Origin: Candidatus Aenigmatarchaeota archaeon | GTDB taxonomy: Archaea; EX4484-52; B79-G9 | Assembly: GCA_023139785.1 (NCBI GenBank) | Contig: JAGLMX010000026.1 | Location: 1-7,480 of the forward strand | DNA length: 7,480 nt | Direction of reading: 5' to 3' | Part shown: positions 1-5,364 of the stretch, one piece after another | Layout of the letters: every line of letters starts with the position of its first letter | How positions within the stretch are numbered: position 1 is the stretch's first letter | The notes under the pieces: generated by a model | Database searches by the model: none | Told to the model about the DNA's origin: nothing | Seen by the model: only the letters and a program-made list of their open reading frames with translations | Position numbers and translations under genes: made by a program

Positions 1-830
1 ACGATTTTATTATACATTTTTGCCAGCTTTAACGCAACAAACATGTTTGCACCGGAACTTATCCCAACCAATAAGCCATGTTCACGGGCAAGTTGTTTTG
101 TTGCATGAATTGCTTCCTCACTGCTGACTGTAACAACTCTGTCAACTTTGCTTTTATCAATTAATTGAGGTATAAATCCATCCCCAATGCCCTGAATCTT
201 GTGTTCTCCAATCTTTACATCACTGCCACCAAACATCACAGCAGCTTCTTCAGGCTCGATAGCAATTATTTTTAATTTAGGATTAACTTTTTTCATAACA
301 TTTGAAATTCCCATCAAGGTTCCGCCAGTGCCAATCCCCGCGACAACAGCATCTACAGGCCCAATTTTTTTCAAAATCTCTTCGCCCGTTTTTTCCTGGG
401 CTTTTATGTTCATTGGGTTATCAAATTGCCGGGCCATAAATGTTTTTGGCTGTTCTGCAAATTCTTCTGCTTTTTTTATGGCCTCTTTTAAGCTCCCGCA
501 TTTGGAAGTCAAAACCAATTCTGCTCCAAAGGCCCTCATCATTTGTTTTCTTTCTTCGCTCATATTTTCAGGCATCACCACAATCATCTTGTATTTTTTT
601 ACAGATGCAACCATGGCCAGAGAAATACCCGTATTTCCGCTGCTGGCTTCAACTATTGTGTAGCCTTTCTTCAACGCACCTCTTTTTTCAGCATCCTCTA
701 TGATTTCGAGCGCAACCCTGTCTTTAATGCTTCCGCTGGGATTAACGCTCTCTAATTTAGCATAAACATTCCCTATTTTAACGAGTGGTGTGTTTCCAAT
801 AGCATCGAGTACACTGAATCTGTCTTTCAT
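1..830 (-). CDS. cysK: Cysteine synthase (PLP-dependent), 3' end outside window
   Basis: Reading leftwards from the ATG at 830, an open frame of 276 codons continues past the window edge. It encodes a fold-type II PLP enzyme that makes cysteine from an activated serine (O-acetyl- or O-phosphoserine) and sulfide in the cytoplasm. Visible motifs are IGNTPLV (residues 11-17), NPSGSIKDR with the PLP lysine K36, the substrate loop SSGNTG (63-68), the phosphate-binding glycine loop GIGTGGT (165-171) and GISSGAN (256-262). About 30 C-terminal residues are missing, judged from the usual length near 300. The stretch between NTPLV and YAKLE is roughly ten residues shorter than in typical CysK. There is no Shine-Dalgarno site before the ATG, but a TATA-like box lies close upstream, suggesting a leaderless or nearly leaderless mRNA. 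The family is clear. Whether the substrate is acetyl- or phosphoserine cannot be decided here. Confidence 0.93.
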   Translation of the reverse strand, partial: MKDRFSVLDAIGNTPLVKIGNVYAKLESVNPSGSIKDRVALEIIEDAEKRGALKKGYTIVEASSGNTGISLAMVASVKKYKMIVVMPENMSEERKQMMRAFGAELVLTSKCGSLKEAIKKAEEFAEQPKTFMARQFDNPMNIKAQEKTGEEILKKIGPVDAVVAGIGTGGTLMGISNVMKKVNPKLKIIAIEPEEAAVMFGGSDVKIGEHKIQGIGDGFIPQLIDKSKVDRVVTVSSEEAIHATKQLAREHGLLVGISSGANMFVALKLAKMYNKI

Positions 831-847
831 GTCAATCCCAACTAATT

Positions 848-855
848 GTATATAC
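848..855 (-). promoter_or_regulatory. TATA-like box for cysteine synthase
   Basis: On the minus strand GTATATAC lies at -25 to -18 from the ATG at 830. It is the only good archaeal TATA-like sequence nearby. The spacing is a few bases shorter than usual for a leaderless gene, so the exact element is uncertain. Confidence 0.4.
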
Positions 856-1015
856 CCACATCTAGGCATTTGTCTCTTATGGACCTGTTTTCTTTATTAA
901 TCTTTTCAACTCTGATTGTCTTTGGCGTTAAGAGAATTTTTTGAAGACCATACAATTTAAAAGGCTTTTTAGCTATTTATTTGACAACACCAACAAGTAG
1001 TTACAAATCACAACA

Positions 1016-1023
1016 TTTAAATA
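1016..1023 (+). promoter_or_regulatory. TATA box for the 224-residue GYPDCC protein
   Basis: TTTAAATA lies at -30 to -23 from the ATG at 1046. This is the spacing expected when transcription starts at or next to the start codon. It supports the ATG at 1046 over the in-frame TTG at 1025, which would fall before the transcription start. Confidence 0.6.
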
Positions 1024-1045
1024 GTTGTGTGTCTCTGGTAACTCC

Positions 1046-1720
1046 ATGGCAAATATATATGATACTATCGAGTGGAAATCTTTGGATAAAACCGATAGAG
1101 CACAAATATTATTAGTCAATGAAGGGCTAAAAAAAGGTGCTATTACAGGTGGAAATTGGACTACATTTATCGACATACTCGATGAACTAGGGCTTAACTA
1201 TCAGTCAAACACAGAGTACGGTTTGCTGAATCCTGTTTTCACTGTAGGAAAAACAGAAGATATTCGTGAATATAATCGCAGATTTTTGACAATTCCAGAA
1301 AACGGGAATGAGTTGATTGAAGTATTTAAAATAAGTGGCGAGTTTCTGGGATATCCTGATTGTTGTATTGCTGAATATTCTAGAAAAAAGACTCCTGAAG
1401 AAAAAAAAGCCAAAGGACTACAAAGACATCGTAGTTATCCTTTTGGGCGAGAACTAGAAGAGCTAATAAGAAAAGAAGGATCCTATTCAGACATATTTGA
1501 TTATAGGCCTCCAACTTTTACTCCTTGCAGCGTTAATTGTGAAAACGCAAAAGCCCTTCTAACCGCCTATAAGAAGGCACTGGAAAAGAATGATCCCGAA
1601 GCAGCAAAAGAATTAGTCGATTTTAATAGACGAACTTATCCTGAGCGTTTGGTTCATGAAGAAGAACTGGAAAAACAAGATTTATATAATCGAATTGCTT
1701 CTTTAACATCGAGCACATAA
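1046..1720 (+). CDS. Uncharacterised protein with GYPDCC and PCxxxC motifs (DUF483-like)
   Basis: This gene encodes 224 residues with no signal peptide or membrane segment. A conserved-looking core reads EFLGYPDCCIAEY (around residues 99-111, cysteines C106 and C107). About 50 residues later comes FTPCSVNCENA (C161 and C165). The GYPxCC plus PCxxxC arrangement is what I remember of the archaeal DUF483 family, whose function is unknown to me. I could not confirm membership. The four cysteines could bind a metal or an iron-sulfur cluster (inference). The C-terminal third is highly charged and predicted helical. The start is set at ATG 1046 because the TATA box is ideally placed and no Shine-Dalgarno site is present. 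Leucine codons include many TTA and TTG, unlike the CTT-rich genes to the right. It is transcribed alone, divergently from cysteine synthase. Confidence 0.8.
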   Translation: MANIYDTIEWKSLDKTDRAQILLVNEGLKKGAITGGNWTTFIDILDELGLNYQSNTEYGLLNPVFTVGKTEDIREYNRRFLTIPENGNELIEVFKISGEFLGYPDCCIAEYSRKKTPEEKKAKGLQRHRSYPFGRELEELIRKEGSYSDIFDYRPPTFTPCSVNCENAKALLTAYKKALEKNDPEAAKELVDFNRRTYPERLVHEEELEKQDLYNRIASLTSST

Positions 1721-1924
1721 TCTCAAAAACCGACGATTTTTGATGATAACGAATGCAACAACACAGAAAAAATTCTGGACGTCCTGAAAAGACGCGCCTG
1801 TAAGATCCTTTTTTAAATTGCAACTAAATCGTCTTTTACTCATTCATGCGCATCCTCCAACACACGCGAGCAAAAACCGCGCCATAAGCGTTCGAATATT
1901 GTCATCATACGCATCCTTAGATTC
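1721..1924. other. Non-coding spacer with poly-T and inverted sequences
   Basis: I see no convincing gene here. GACGATTT (1732-1739) is the exact reverse complement of AAATCGTC (1826-1833), 86 bases apart. Inside that pair is a small hairpin, CGTC (1780-1783) with GACG (1791-1794). Six T residues at 1809-1814 could end transcription of the gene before it. GCGCATCC at 1848-1855 and a similar ACGCATCC near 1910 are short repeats of uncertain meaning. A structured leader or small RNA is possible but not shown. Confidence 0.35.
1809..1814 (+). terminator. Possible poly-T terminator
   Basis: A run of six T residues lies about 90 bases after the stop codon at 1720. Archaeal RNA polymerase can terminate on T tracts without a hairpin. 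The run is short, so this is only a candidate. Confidence 0.3.
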
Positions 1925-1933
1925 TTAAATTTT
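1925..1933 (+). promoter_or_regulatory. TATA-like box for the PIN/ATPase/KH gene
   Basis: TTAAATTTT lies at -34 to -26 from the ATG at 1959. It would place the transcription start about 3-6 bases before the start codon. No Shine-Dalgarno site lies in the short leader, which fits nearly leaderless translation. Confidence 0.45.
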
Positions 1934-1958
1934 CATACCCAAAAAAGCATAGATTTTT

Positions 1959-3746
1959 ATGAAATACGTAGCAGACACCAGTTCAATAATAAACGGCAAT
2001 GTAAGTGCCCTAATAAATGAAGGAAAAATCAAAGGAACCCTCATAATACCCGAATTTGTCACATCAGAGCTTGAAAATCAGGCAAACAGGGGCCGTGAAA
2101 TAGGCTTCGAAGGCCTTGACGAATTAAAAAACATCAGGGAACTTTGCAAGAAGCACAAAATAGAGCTTTCACAGGCAGGCAGAAAACCAACAATTGAGGA
2201 AATACAACTTGCAAAATCAGGCAGGATTGACTCACTCATACGGGATATTGCCCGTGAAAGCAAAGCAAAACTCATCACAGCAGACATTGTGCAGGCAAAG
2301 TCTGCTGAAGCCATAGGCATTAAAGCAATATATTTCAAGCGCGAGGAAATAAATGAACTTGCCTTCGAAAAATACTTTTCTCCGGACACCATGTCTGTTC
2401 ACCTAAAGGATGGTGTTGTCCCAAAAGCCAAAGTAGGAAAACCAGGGAACTTTGTACTTAAGTCACTTTCAAAAGAAGTATCTACAAAAGAACTCCTTGA
2501 AAATATTTCACGCGAAATTGCAGACCTTGTGCGCACCCATGATGACGCATTCATGGAAATGGGCCACAGAGCCGCACAAGTCATACAATACAAAAAGTAC
2601 AGGATTGCAATCGCGCGACCTCCCTTTGCGAGCGCGACCGAAATAACAATCGTGCGCCCCATAGTCAAGGTAGACCTAAACCACTACAAGCTGTCTGCGC
2701 AACTAAAAGAGCGCCTTGATAAGTCAGCAGAAGGCATAATACTTGCAGGCCCGCCAGGGCATGGTAAAACAACCCTTGCTCAGGCAATGGCAGAATTCTA
2801 CCAGAAAAAGGGCAAAATAGTAAAAACAATGGAACAACCCCGCGACCTTCAGGTAGGGCCTGAAATAACACAATACGGTGCCCTGTCAGGAGATATGGCA
2901 AAGACCGCAGACATGCTTCTTCTTGTCAGGCCGGATTTCACTATTTATGATGAACTTAGAAAAACATCTGATTTTAAGATTTTCTCTGACATGCGCCTTG
3001 CAGGAGTGGGTCTTCTTGGAATTGTGCATGCAACACAACCAATTGATGCTGTACACCGATTCATAACCAGAATTGAACTTGGTATGATACCGCAGGTAAT
3101 TGACACAATTATTTTTGTCTATGAGGGCGCAATAAAAAAGGTTTACACCCTGAGGCTTATTGTCAGAACACCAAACGGTATGACCGAGGCAGACCTCGCA
3201 AGACCGCTTGTTGAAGTAATTGATTTTGAAACAGGCACTCTTGAATATGAAATCTACACATACGGCGAGCAGACCGTTGTCATGCCTGTAAAAACAGAGG
3301 CGCACTCTGCCATGAAAGAGCTTGCCGAATGCAGGATAAAACAGATTCTCGGAAAATATATTGATGACCCTGTTGTCGAAGTTGTGTCTGACAACAAGGC
3401 AATACTCAAGGTGCAGGAAGAAGACATAGCGCGCATAATTGGAAAAGGCGGGAAAACAATAAGCGAACTTGAGAAAAAGGCAGGAATACATCTTTCTGTC
3501 GAGCCTGTTGTCGAAACCCTAAAAAACGAAATTCGTTTTAAGATTTCAGAATCAGGCGGGTATCTTGTGATTTCTGTCGAAAATGAGAACATCTGCAAAG
3601 ACGTTGACGTTTACCGCGGAGAGGACTACATCCTTTCTGCCACTGTAGGAAAAAAATCAAACATAAAAGTCAAAAAGAAATCAGAATTCGGAAAAGAAAT
3701 TCTTAAGGCAGCAAAGCTCGACACTCTCAGAGTGCTTGCAGGATAA
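1959..3746 (+). CDS. PIN-domain ATPase with C-terminal KH domain (PINA-type)
   Basis: The 595-residue protein has three parts. An N-terminal PIN nuclease-like domain (about 1-126) has acidic residues D6, E37, D91 and D109 in the expected places. A PilT/VirB11-like ATPase domain has Walker A GPPGHGKTT (264-272) and Walker B DFTIYDE ending in D331 and E332. A KH RNA/DNA-binding domain carries GKGG at 495-498. This is the layout of the archaeal PINc/VapC-family ATPases. In Sulfolobus the homologue PINA is a hexameric ATPase that drives Holliday junction migration with Hjc and Hjm. A role in recombination, repair or RNA metabolism is therefore likely, in the cytoplasm and without membrane segments. 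All key residues are intact and the length is normal for the family. The start follows a TATA-like box without a Shine-Dalgarno site. It appears to be a single-gene unit, with 85-95 bases before the next gene. Confidence 0.92.
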   Translation: MKYVADTSSIINGNVSALINEGKIKGTLIIPEFVTSELENQANRGREIGFEGLDELKNIRELCKKHKIELSQAGRKPTIEEIQLAKSGRIDSLIRDIARESKAKLITADIVQAKSAEAIGIKAIYFKREEINELAFEKYFSPDTMSVHLKDGVVPKAKVGKPGNFVLKSLSKEVSTKELLENISREIADLVRTHDDAFMEMGHRAAQVIQYKKYRIAIARPPFASATEITIVRPIVKVDLNHYKLSAQLKERLDKSAEGIILAGPPGHGKTTLAQAMAEFYQKKGKIVKTMEQPRDLQVGPEITQYGALSGDMAKTADMLLLVRPDFTIYDELRKTSDFKIFSDMRLAGVGLLGIVHATQPIDAVHRFITRIELGMIPQVIDTIIFVYEGAIKKVYTLRLIVRTPNGMTEADLARPLVEVIDFETGTLEYEIYTYGEQTVVMPVKTEAHSAMKELAECRIKQILGKYIDDPVVEVVSDNKAILKVQEEDIARIIGKGGKTISELEKKAGIHLSVEPVVETLKNEIRFKISESGGYLVISVENENICKDVDVYRGEDYILSATVGKKSNIKVKKKSEFGKEILKAAKLDTLRVLAG

Positions 3747-3786
3747 AAAAGAACATACCTGTTTCTAATACAAATGAGTTATACAG

Positions 3787-3795
3787 ATATAAATA
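3787..3795 (+). promoter_or_regulatory. TATA box of the RHH-nucleotidyltransferase gene
   Basis: ATATAAATA is the best TATA match in this spacer. It predicts a transcription start near 3816-3818, inside the palindrome at 3802-3820. That leaves a leader of about 23 bases before the ATG at 3841. Confidence 0.55.
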
Positions 3796-3801
3796 GTTTT
3801 A

Positions 3802-3820
3802 TGTAATACAAAGTATTACA
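3802..3820. promoter_or_regulatory. Palindromic operator candidate
   Basis: TGTAATAC-AAA-GTATTACA is a perfect inverted repeat with 8-base arms and a 3-base centre. It starts seven bases after the TATA box and covers the predicted transcription start, where a bound repressor would block polymerase. The gene it precedes begins with a ribbon-helix-helix domain, a dimeric fold that binds such palindromes and often represses its own gene. A weaker half-site, GTTATAC, lies at 3778-3784 on the other side of the TATA box. The binding partner is inferred. Confidence 0.6.
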
Positions 3821-3840
3821 GCAATTTTTTTTTGACTAAA

Positions 3841-4677
3841 ATGCCAGCCAAAGAGCATATCTCTATAACTCTTGACGAGCAGGTCTTAAGGCGGGTTGAC
3901 CGCCTTGTTGACGGGAAAAACACAAAAAACCGTTCGCACGCCATAGAAAAACTTCTGTCCCAGTATCTGGACGAGCAGGCAGTAAAGCAGGCTGTTGTCC
4001 TTTGCGGAGGGCACGGAACCACTCTCGAGCCCATAACACAGGAAATTCCGAAACCCATGATTCCGATAAAAGGAAAGCCTGTTTTGGAATATGTTATCAA
4101 TCACCTCAAATCAGAGGGTATTCTGGATATTGTTCTTGCAGTGGATTACATGCACGACAAGATAATTTCTCACTTCGGCAATGGCTCAAAATTCGGTGTC
4201 AACATAAGGTATGTTGTGGAGCAAAAGCCCCTTGGAACCGCGGGCTCTCTCGCACCCTTAAAAGAAATGCTTTCTGATACATTCGTTCTTCTTTACGGCG
4301 ACATCCTTTCAAAAGTGGACATGCAAGGCATGCTTCGCGTCCACAGGAGCACAAAAACACTTGTCACTATGGCGCTTACAACATCTCCTGAAACCAAAGG
4401 ATATGGTGTTGCAAAGCTTAGAGGAGACAAGATTATTGGTTTTTCAGAAAAGCCAAACCCAAAGAATGCCGAGAGCAACCTGATTAATGCAGGTGTTTTC
4501 CTTGTCGAGCCTGAACTCCTGAAGCACAACGCCGTCCAAAAGAGCGAGAGACACCTTGAGCGCGTATTTGAGAAGCTTGCACCCGATGGAGACCTTGCAG
4601 GATATGTTTACAGCGGCCCGTGGTATGACCTTGAGACAAATGAGAAGTATGGGCGCGCGATAAAGGAGTGGAGGTAA
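3841..4677 (+). CDS. Ribbon-helix-helix domain fused to sugar-phosphate nucleotidyltransferase
   Basis: Residues about 6-44 form a ribbon-helix-helix DNA-binding domain: strand HISITLDEQ, first helix, the turn NRS (30-32), then second helix AIEKLLSQYL. With almost no linker, a GT-A type NDP-sugar pyrophosphorylase domain of the RmlA/MurU group starts at residue 49. Its signature loop reads CGGHGTTLEPIT followed by KPMIPIKGKP. GTAGSL, the metal aspartate D154 in YGD, FSEKP (E203, K204), NAGVF and WYD (D263) are present. These enzymes make an NDP-sugar and pyrophosphate from NTP and sugar-1-phosphate. The loop arginine important for catalysis (GxGTR) is threonine T61 here. There is no left-handed beta-helix tail. 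The start is ATG 3841; TTG 3832 is in frame and possible, adding three residues. No Shine-Dalgarno site is seen. The palindrome upstream suggests self-repression. The sugar and nucleotide are unknown. Confidence 0.88.
   Translation: MPAKEHISITLDEQVLRRVDRLVDGKNTKNRSHAIEKLLSQYLDEQAVKQAVVLCGGHGTTLEPITQEIPKPMIPIKGKPVLEYVINHLKSEGILDIVLAVDYMHDKIISHFGNGSKFGVNIRYVVEQKPLGTAGSLAPLKEMLSDTFVLLYGDILSKVDMQGMLRVHRSTKTLVTMALTTSPETKGYGVAKLRGDKIIGFSEKPNPKNAESNLINAGVFLVEPELLKHNAVQKSERHLERVFEKLAPDGDLAGYVYSGPWYDLETNEKYGRAIKEWR
4670..4675 (+). promoter_or_regulatory. Shine-Dalgarno site of the 83-residue gene
   Basis: GGAGGT lies five bases before the ATG at 4681 and overlaps the stop codon of the gene before it (4675-4677). 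This is a strong site with good spacing. It shows that the small gene is probably translated, coupled to the nucleotidyltransferase. Confidence 0.7.
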
Positions 4678-4680
4678 ACA

Positions 4681-4932
4681 ATGGTTTCAAGCACATACAC
4701 GCATATAGACGCCTTACTGAGCATATCTCAAGGAGATGTATTGTCATTTTTGGGAACAACAAAACAGGTCTCTTCGGAAAAGATAAACAACTTGCCATCA
4801 GGAGCAAGGAATATATTACTAAGAAATAACATGATTGAACCAAAATATTGGAATGGAACGGGTACCGTAAAGGGAGACCCCATTCCTGTACAAATCACAG
4901 ACTCATTTGTAGATGGATACCTTGGCGGATAA
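4681..4932 (+). CDS. Unknown 83-residue protein ending in Gly-Gly
   Basis: I do not recognise this protein. It is soluble, has no cysteine and no membrane segment, and ends SFVDGYLGG. The first half looks helical (DALLSISQGDVLSFL, then an SSEKINNLPSGARNILLRNN segment). The second half, with GTGTVKGDPIPVQITDSF, looks like beta strands. It begins three bases after the stop of the RHH-nucleotidyltransferase gene and has a strong Shine-Dalgarno site, so the two are very likely one operon. Its codons are richer in TTA, TTG and ATA than those of the genes on either side. The stop lies only five bases from the 3' end of the convergent serine tRNA. A Gly-Gly end recalls ubiquitin-like SAMP/MoaD proteins, but the rest gives no clear beta-grasp pattern, so that assignment is not made. 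Confidence 0.65.
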   Translation: MVSSTYTHIDALLSISQGDVLSFLGTTKQVSSEKINNLPSGARNILLRNNMIEPKYWNGTGTVKGDPIPVQITDSFVDGYLGG

Positions 4933-4937
4933 GTATA

Positions 4938-5024
4938 TGGCGCCGCGGGCAGGATTCGAACCTGCGCGTCCTTTCAGACACCGGTTTTCGAGACCGGCGC
5001 TCTACCAGGCTAAGCCACCGCGGC
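4938..5024 (-). tRNA. tRNA-Ser, anticodon CGA
   Basis: On the minus strand the acceptor stem GCCGCGG (5024-5018) pairs with CCGCGGC (4948-4942), followed by discriminator G and an encoded CCA (4940-4938). The anticodon stem is CCGGT/ACCGG with loop CTCGAAA, giving anticodon CGA, which reads the serine codon UCG. A 15-base variable arm (4966-4980) marks a class II tRNA, as expected for serine. The T stem is GCAGG/CCTGC with loop TTCGAAT. There is no intron. I find no good TATA box at the expected distance, so it may be transcribed from further upstream. The discriminator G also fits serine. Confidence 0.96.
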
Positions 5025-5039
5025 GTATTTTTCGAGTGA

Positions 5040-5142
5040 GGCCAAAAGTGACCTGCTCACAACACTTTTGAATCGAACCGGAAAATAGCCTGAAAAGCCT
5101 ATTCAACGGCATTTGTGGATTTTCATGATATTTGATGAGCGA
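5040..5142. repeat. 103-base repeat, copy 1
   Basis: Aligned by eye with the following 103 bases, about 70 per cent of positions match. Two blocks are identical: 18 bases at 5083-5100 (AAATAGCCTGAAAAGCCT) and 27 bases at 5116-5142, which include TTTCATGATATTTGATGAG. The 15 bases between the blocks keep their length but not their sequence. The first 43 bases are diverged, sharing TGCTCAC. Copy 1 contains an 8-base hairpin at 5043-5070. There is no coding potential, and it starts 15 bases from the tRNA 5' end. Confidence 0.8.
5043..5070. repeat. Hairpin within repeat copy 1
   Basis: CAAAAGTG (5043-5050) and CACTTTTG (5063-5070) are exact reverse complements around a 12-base loop. Copy 2 does not keep this stem at the same place. 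The function is unknown; it could be a structured RNA or a protein-binding site upstream of the tRNA. Confidence 0.5.
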
Positions 5143-5245
5143 GCGCGAAATTGGTATGCTCACCTTAATTTCGGTGTGAGCCATTAAATAGCCTGAAAAG
5201 CCTCATCAATCAAACCAGTGGATTTTCATGATATTTGATGAGCGA
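5143..5245. repeat. 103-base repeat, copy 2
   Basis: The identical blocks are at 5186-5203 and 5219-5245. This copy holds its own inverted sequences: GCTCAC (5158-5163) with GTGAGC (5176-5181), and CTCATCAA (5202-5209) with TTGATGAG (5235-5242). The latter pair frames most of the conserved second block. Because the two units abut exactly, tandem duplication is the likely origin. Selective conservation of two blocks amid divergence suggests that those blocks are functional or have been homogenised. Confidence 0.8.
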
Positions 5246-5311
5246 ACCCCAAAAACAGCATGCGTAACGTTTTGGATGCGCGCCCACACAAACCACCATA
5301 TTGAAATGAAC

Positions 5312-5319
5312 TTTAAAAA
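5312..5319 (+). promoter_or_regulatory. TATA box of the pgk-gap operon
   Basis: TTTAAAAA, followed by more A/T, lies at -32 to -25 from the ATG at 5344 and 46-53 bases before the ATG at 5365. It predicts a transcription start near 5340-5344. No other TATA-like sequence in the spacer fits either start as well. Confidence 0.55.
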
Positions 5320-5327
5320 ATAAAAAA

Positions 5328-5341
5328 GGAGCAAATACTCC
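5328..5341. promoter_or_regulatory. Small inverted repeat near the pgk transcription start
   Basis: GGAG (5328-5331) and CTCC (5338-5341) flank the six bases CAAATA, just after the TATA box and before the predicted transcription start. Its position is suitable for an operator, but four-base arms can arise by chance. Confidence 0.25.
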
Positions 5342-5350
5342 AAATGATTC

Positions 5351-5356
5351 GAGGTG
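5351..5356 (+). promoter_or_regulatory. Shine-Dalgarno site deciding the pgk start
   Basis: GAGGTG matches the archaeal consensus GGAGGTGAT and ends eight bases before the ATG at 5365. It favours that start over the ATG at 5344, which has no well-spaced ribosome site inside the predicted transcript. Confidence 0.55.
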
Positions 5357-5364
5357 TGAATTTT

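Noticed and set aside
199..663. Long plus-strand open frame of 154 codons
   Set aside because: It is antisense to the cysteine synthase gene, whose minus-strand frame has every family motif.
1025..1045. TTG start at 1025 for the GYPDCC protein
   Set aside because: It lies next to the TATA box at 1016-1023, before the expected transcription start; the ATG at 1046 fits.
1737..1791. Second possible box C/D RNA: TGATGA at 1741-1746 and CTGA at 1784-1787, with a weak TTTT/AAAG flank pairing
   Set aside because: No recognisable internal boxes at the right guide spacing; the CTGA sits in the loop of a small hairpin instead.
2886..3491. Minus-strand open frame of 201 codons
   Set aside because: It lies wholly opposite the PIN-ATPase-KH gene, is rich in Cys/Phe/Tyr as antisense frames often are, and shows no domain.
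4681..4932. Small archaeal ubiquitin-like modifier (SAMP) on the basis of the Gly-Gly end
   Set aside because: Two terminal glycines alone are weak evidence and no beta-grasp sequence pattern is visible.
4848..5039. Plus-strand open frame of 63 codons across the tRNA
   Set aside because: It runs antisense through tRNA-Ser and out of frame with the 83-residue gene; translated tRNA sequence is a common artefact.
5133..5196. Possible box C/D guide RNA: TGATGA (5133-5138) and CTGA (5193-5196) 64 bases apart
   Set aside because: Internal D' and C' boxes are absent, the flanks do not form a terminal stem, and the second repeat copy has no matching downstream CTGA.
5040..5245. CRISPR array
   Set aside because: Only two units with a 103-base period, and no separate 25-40 base repeats with unique spacers or cas genes.
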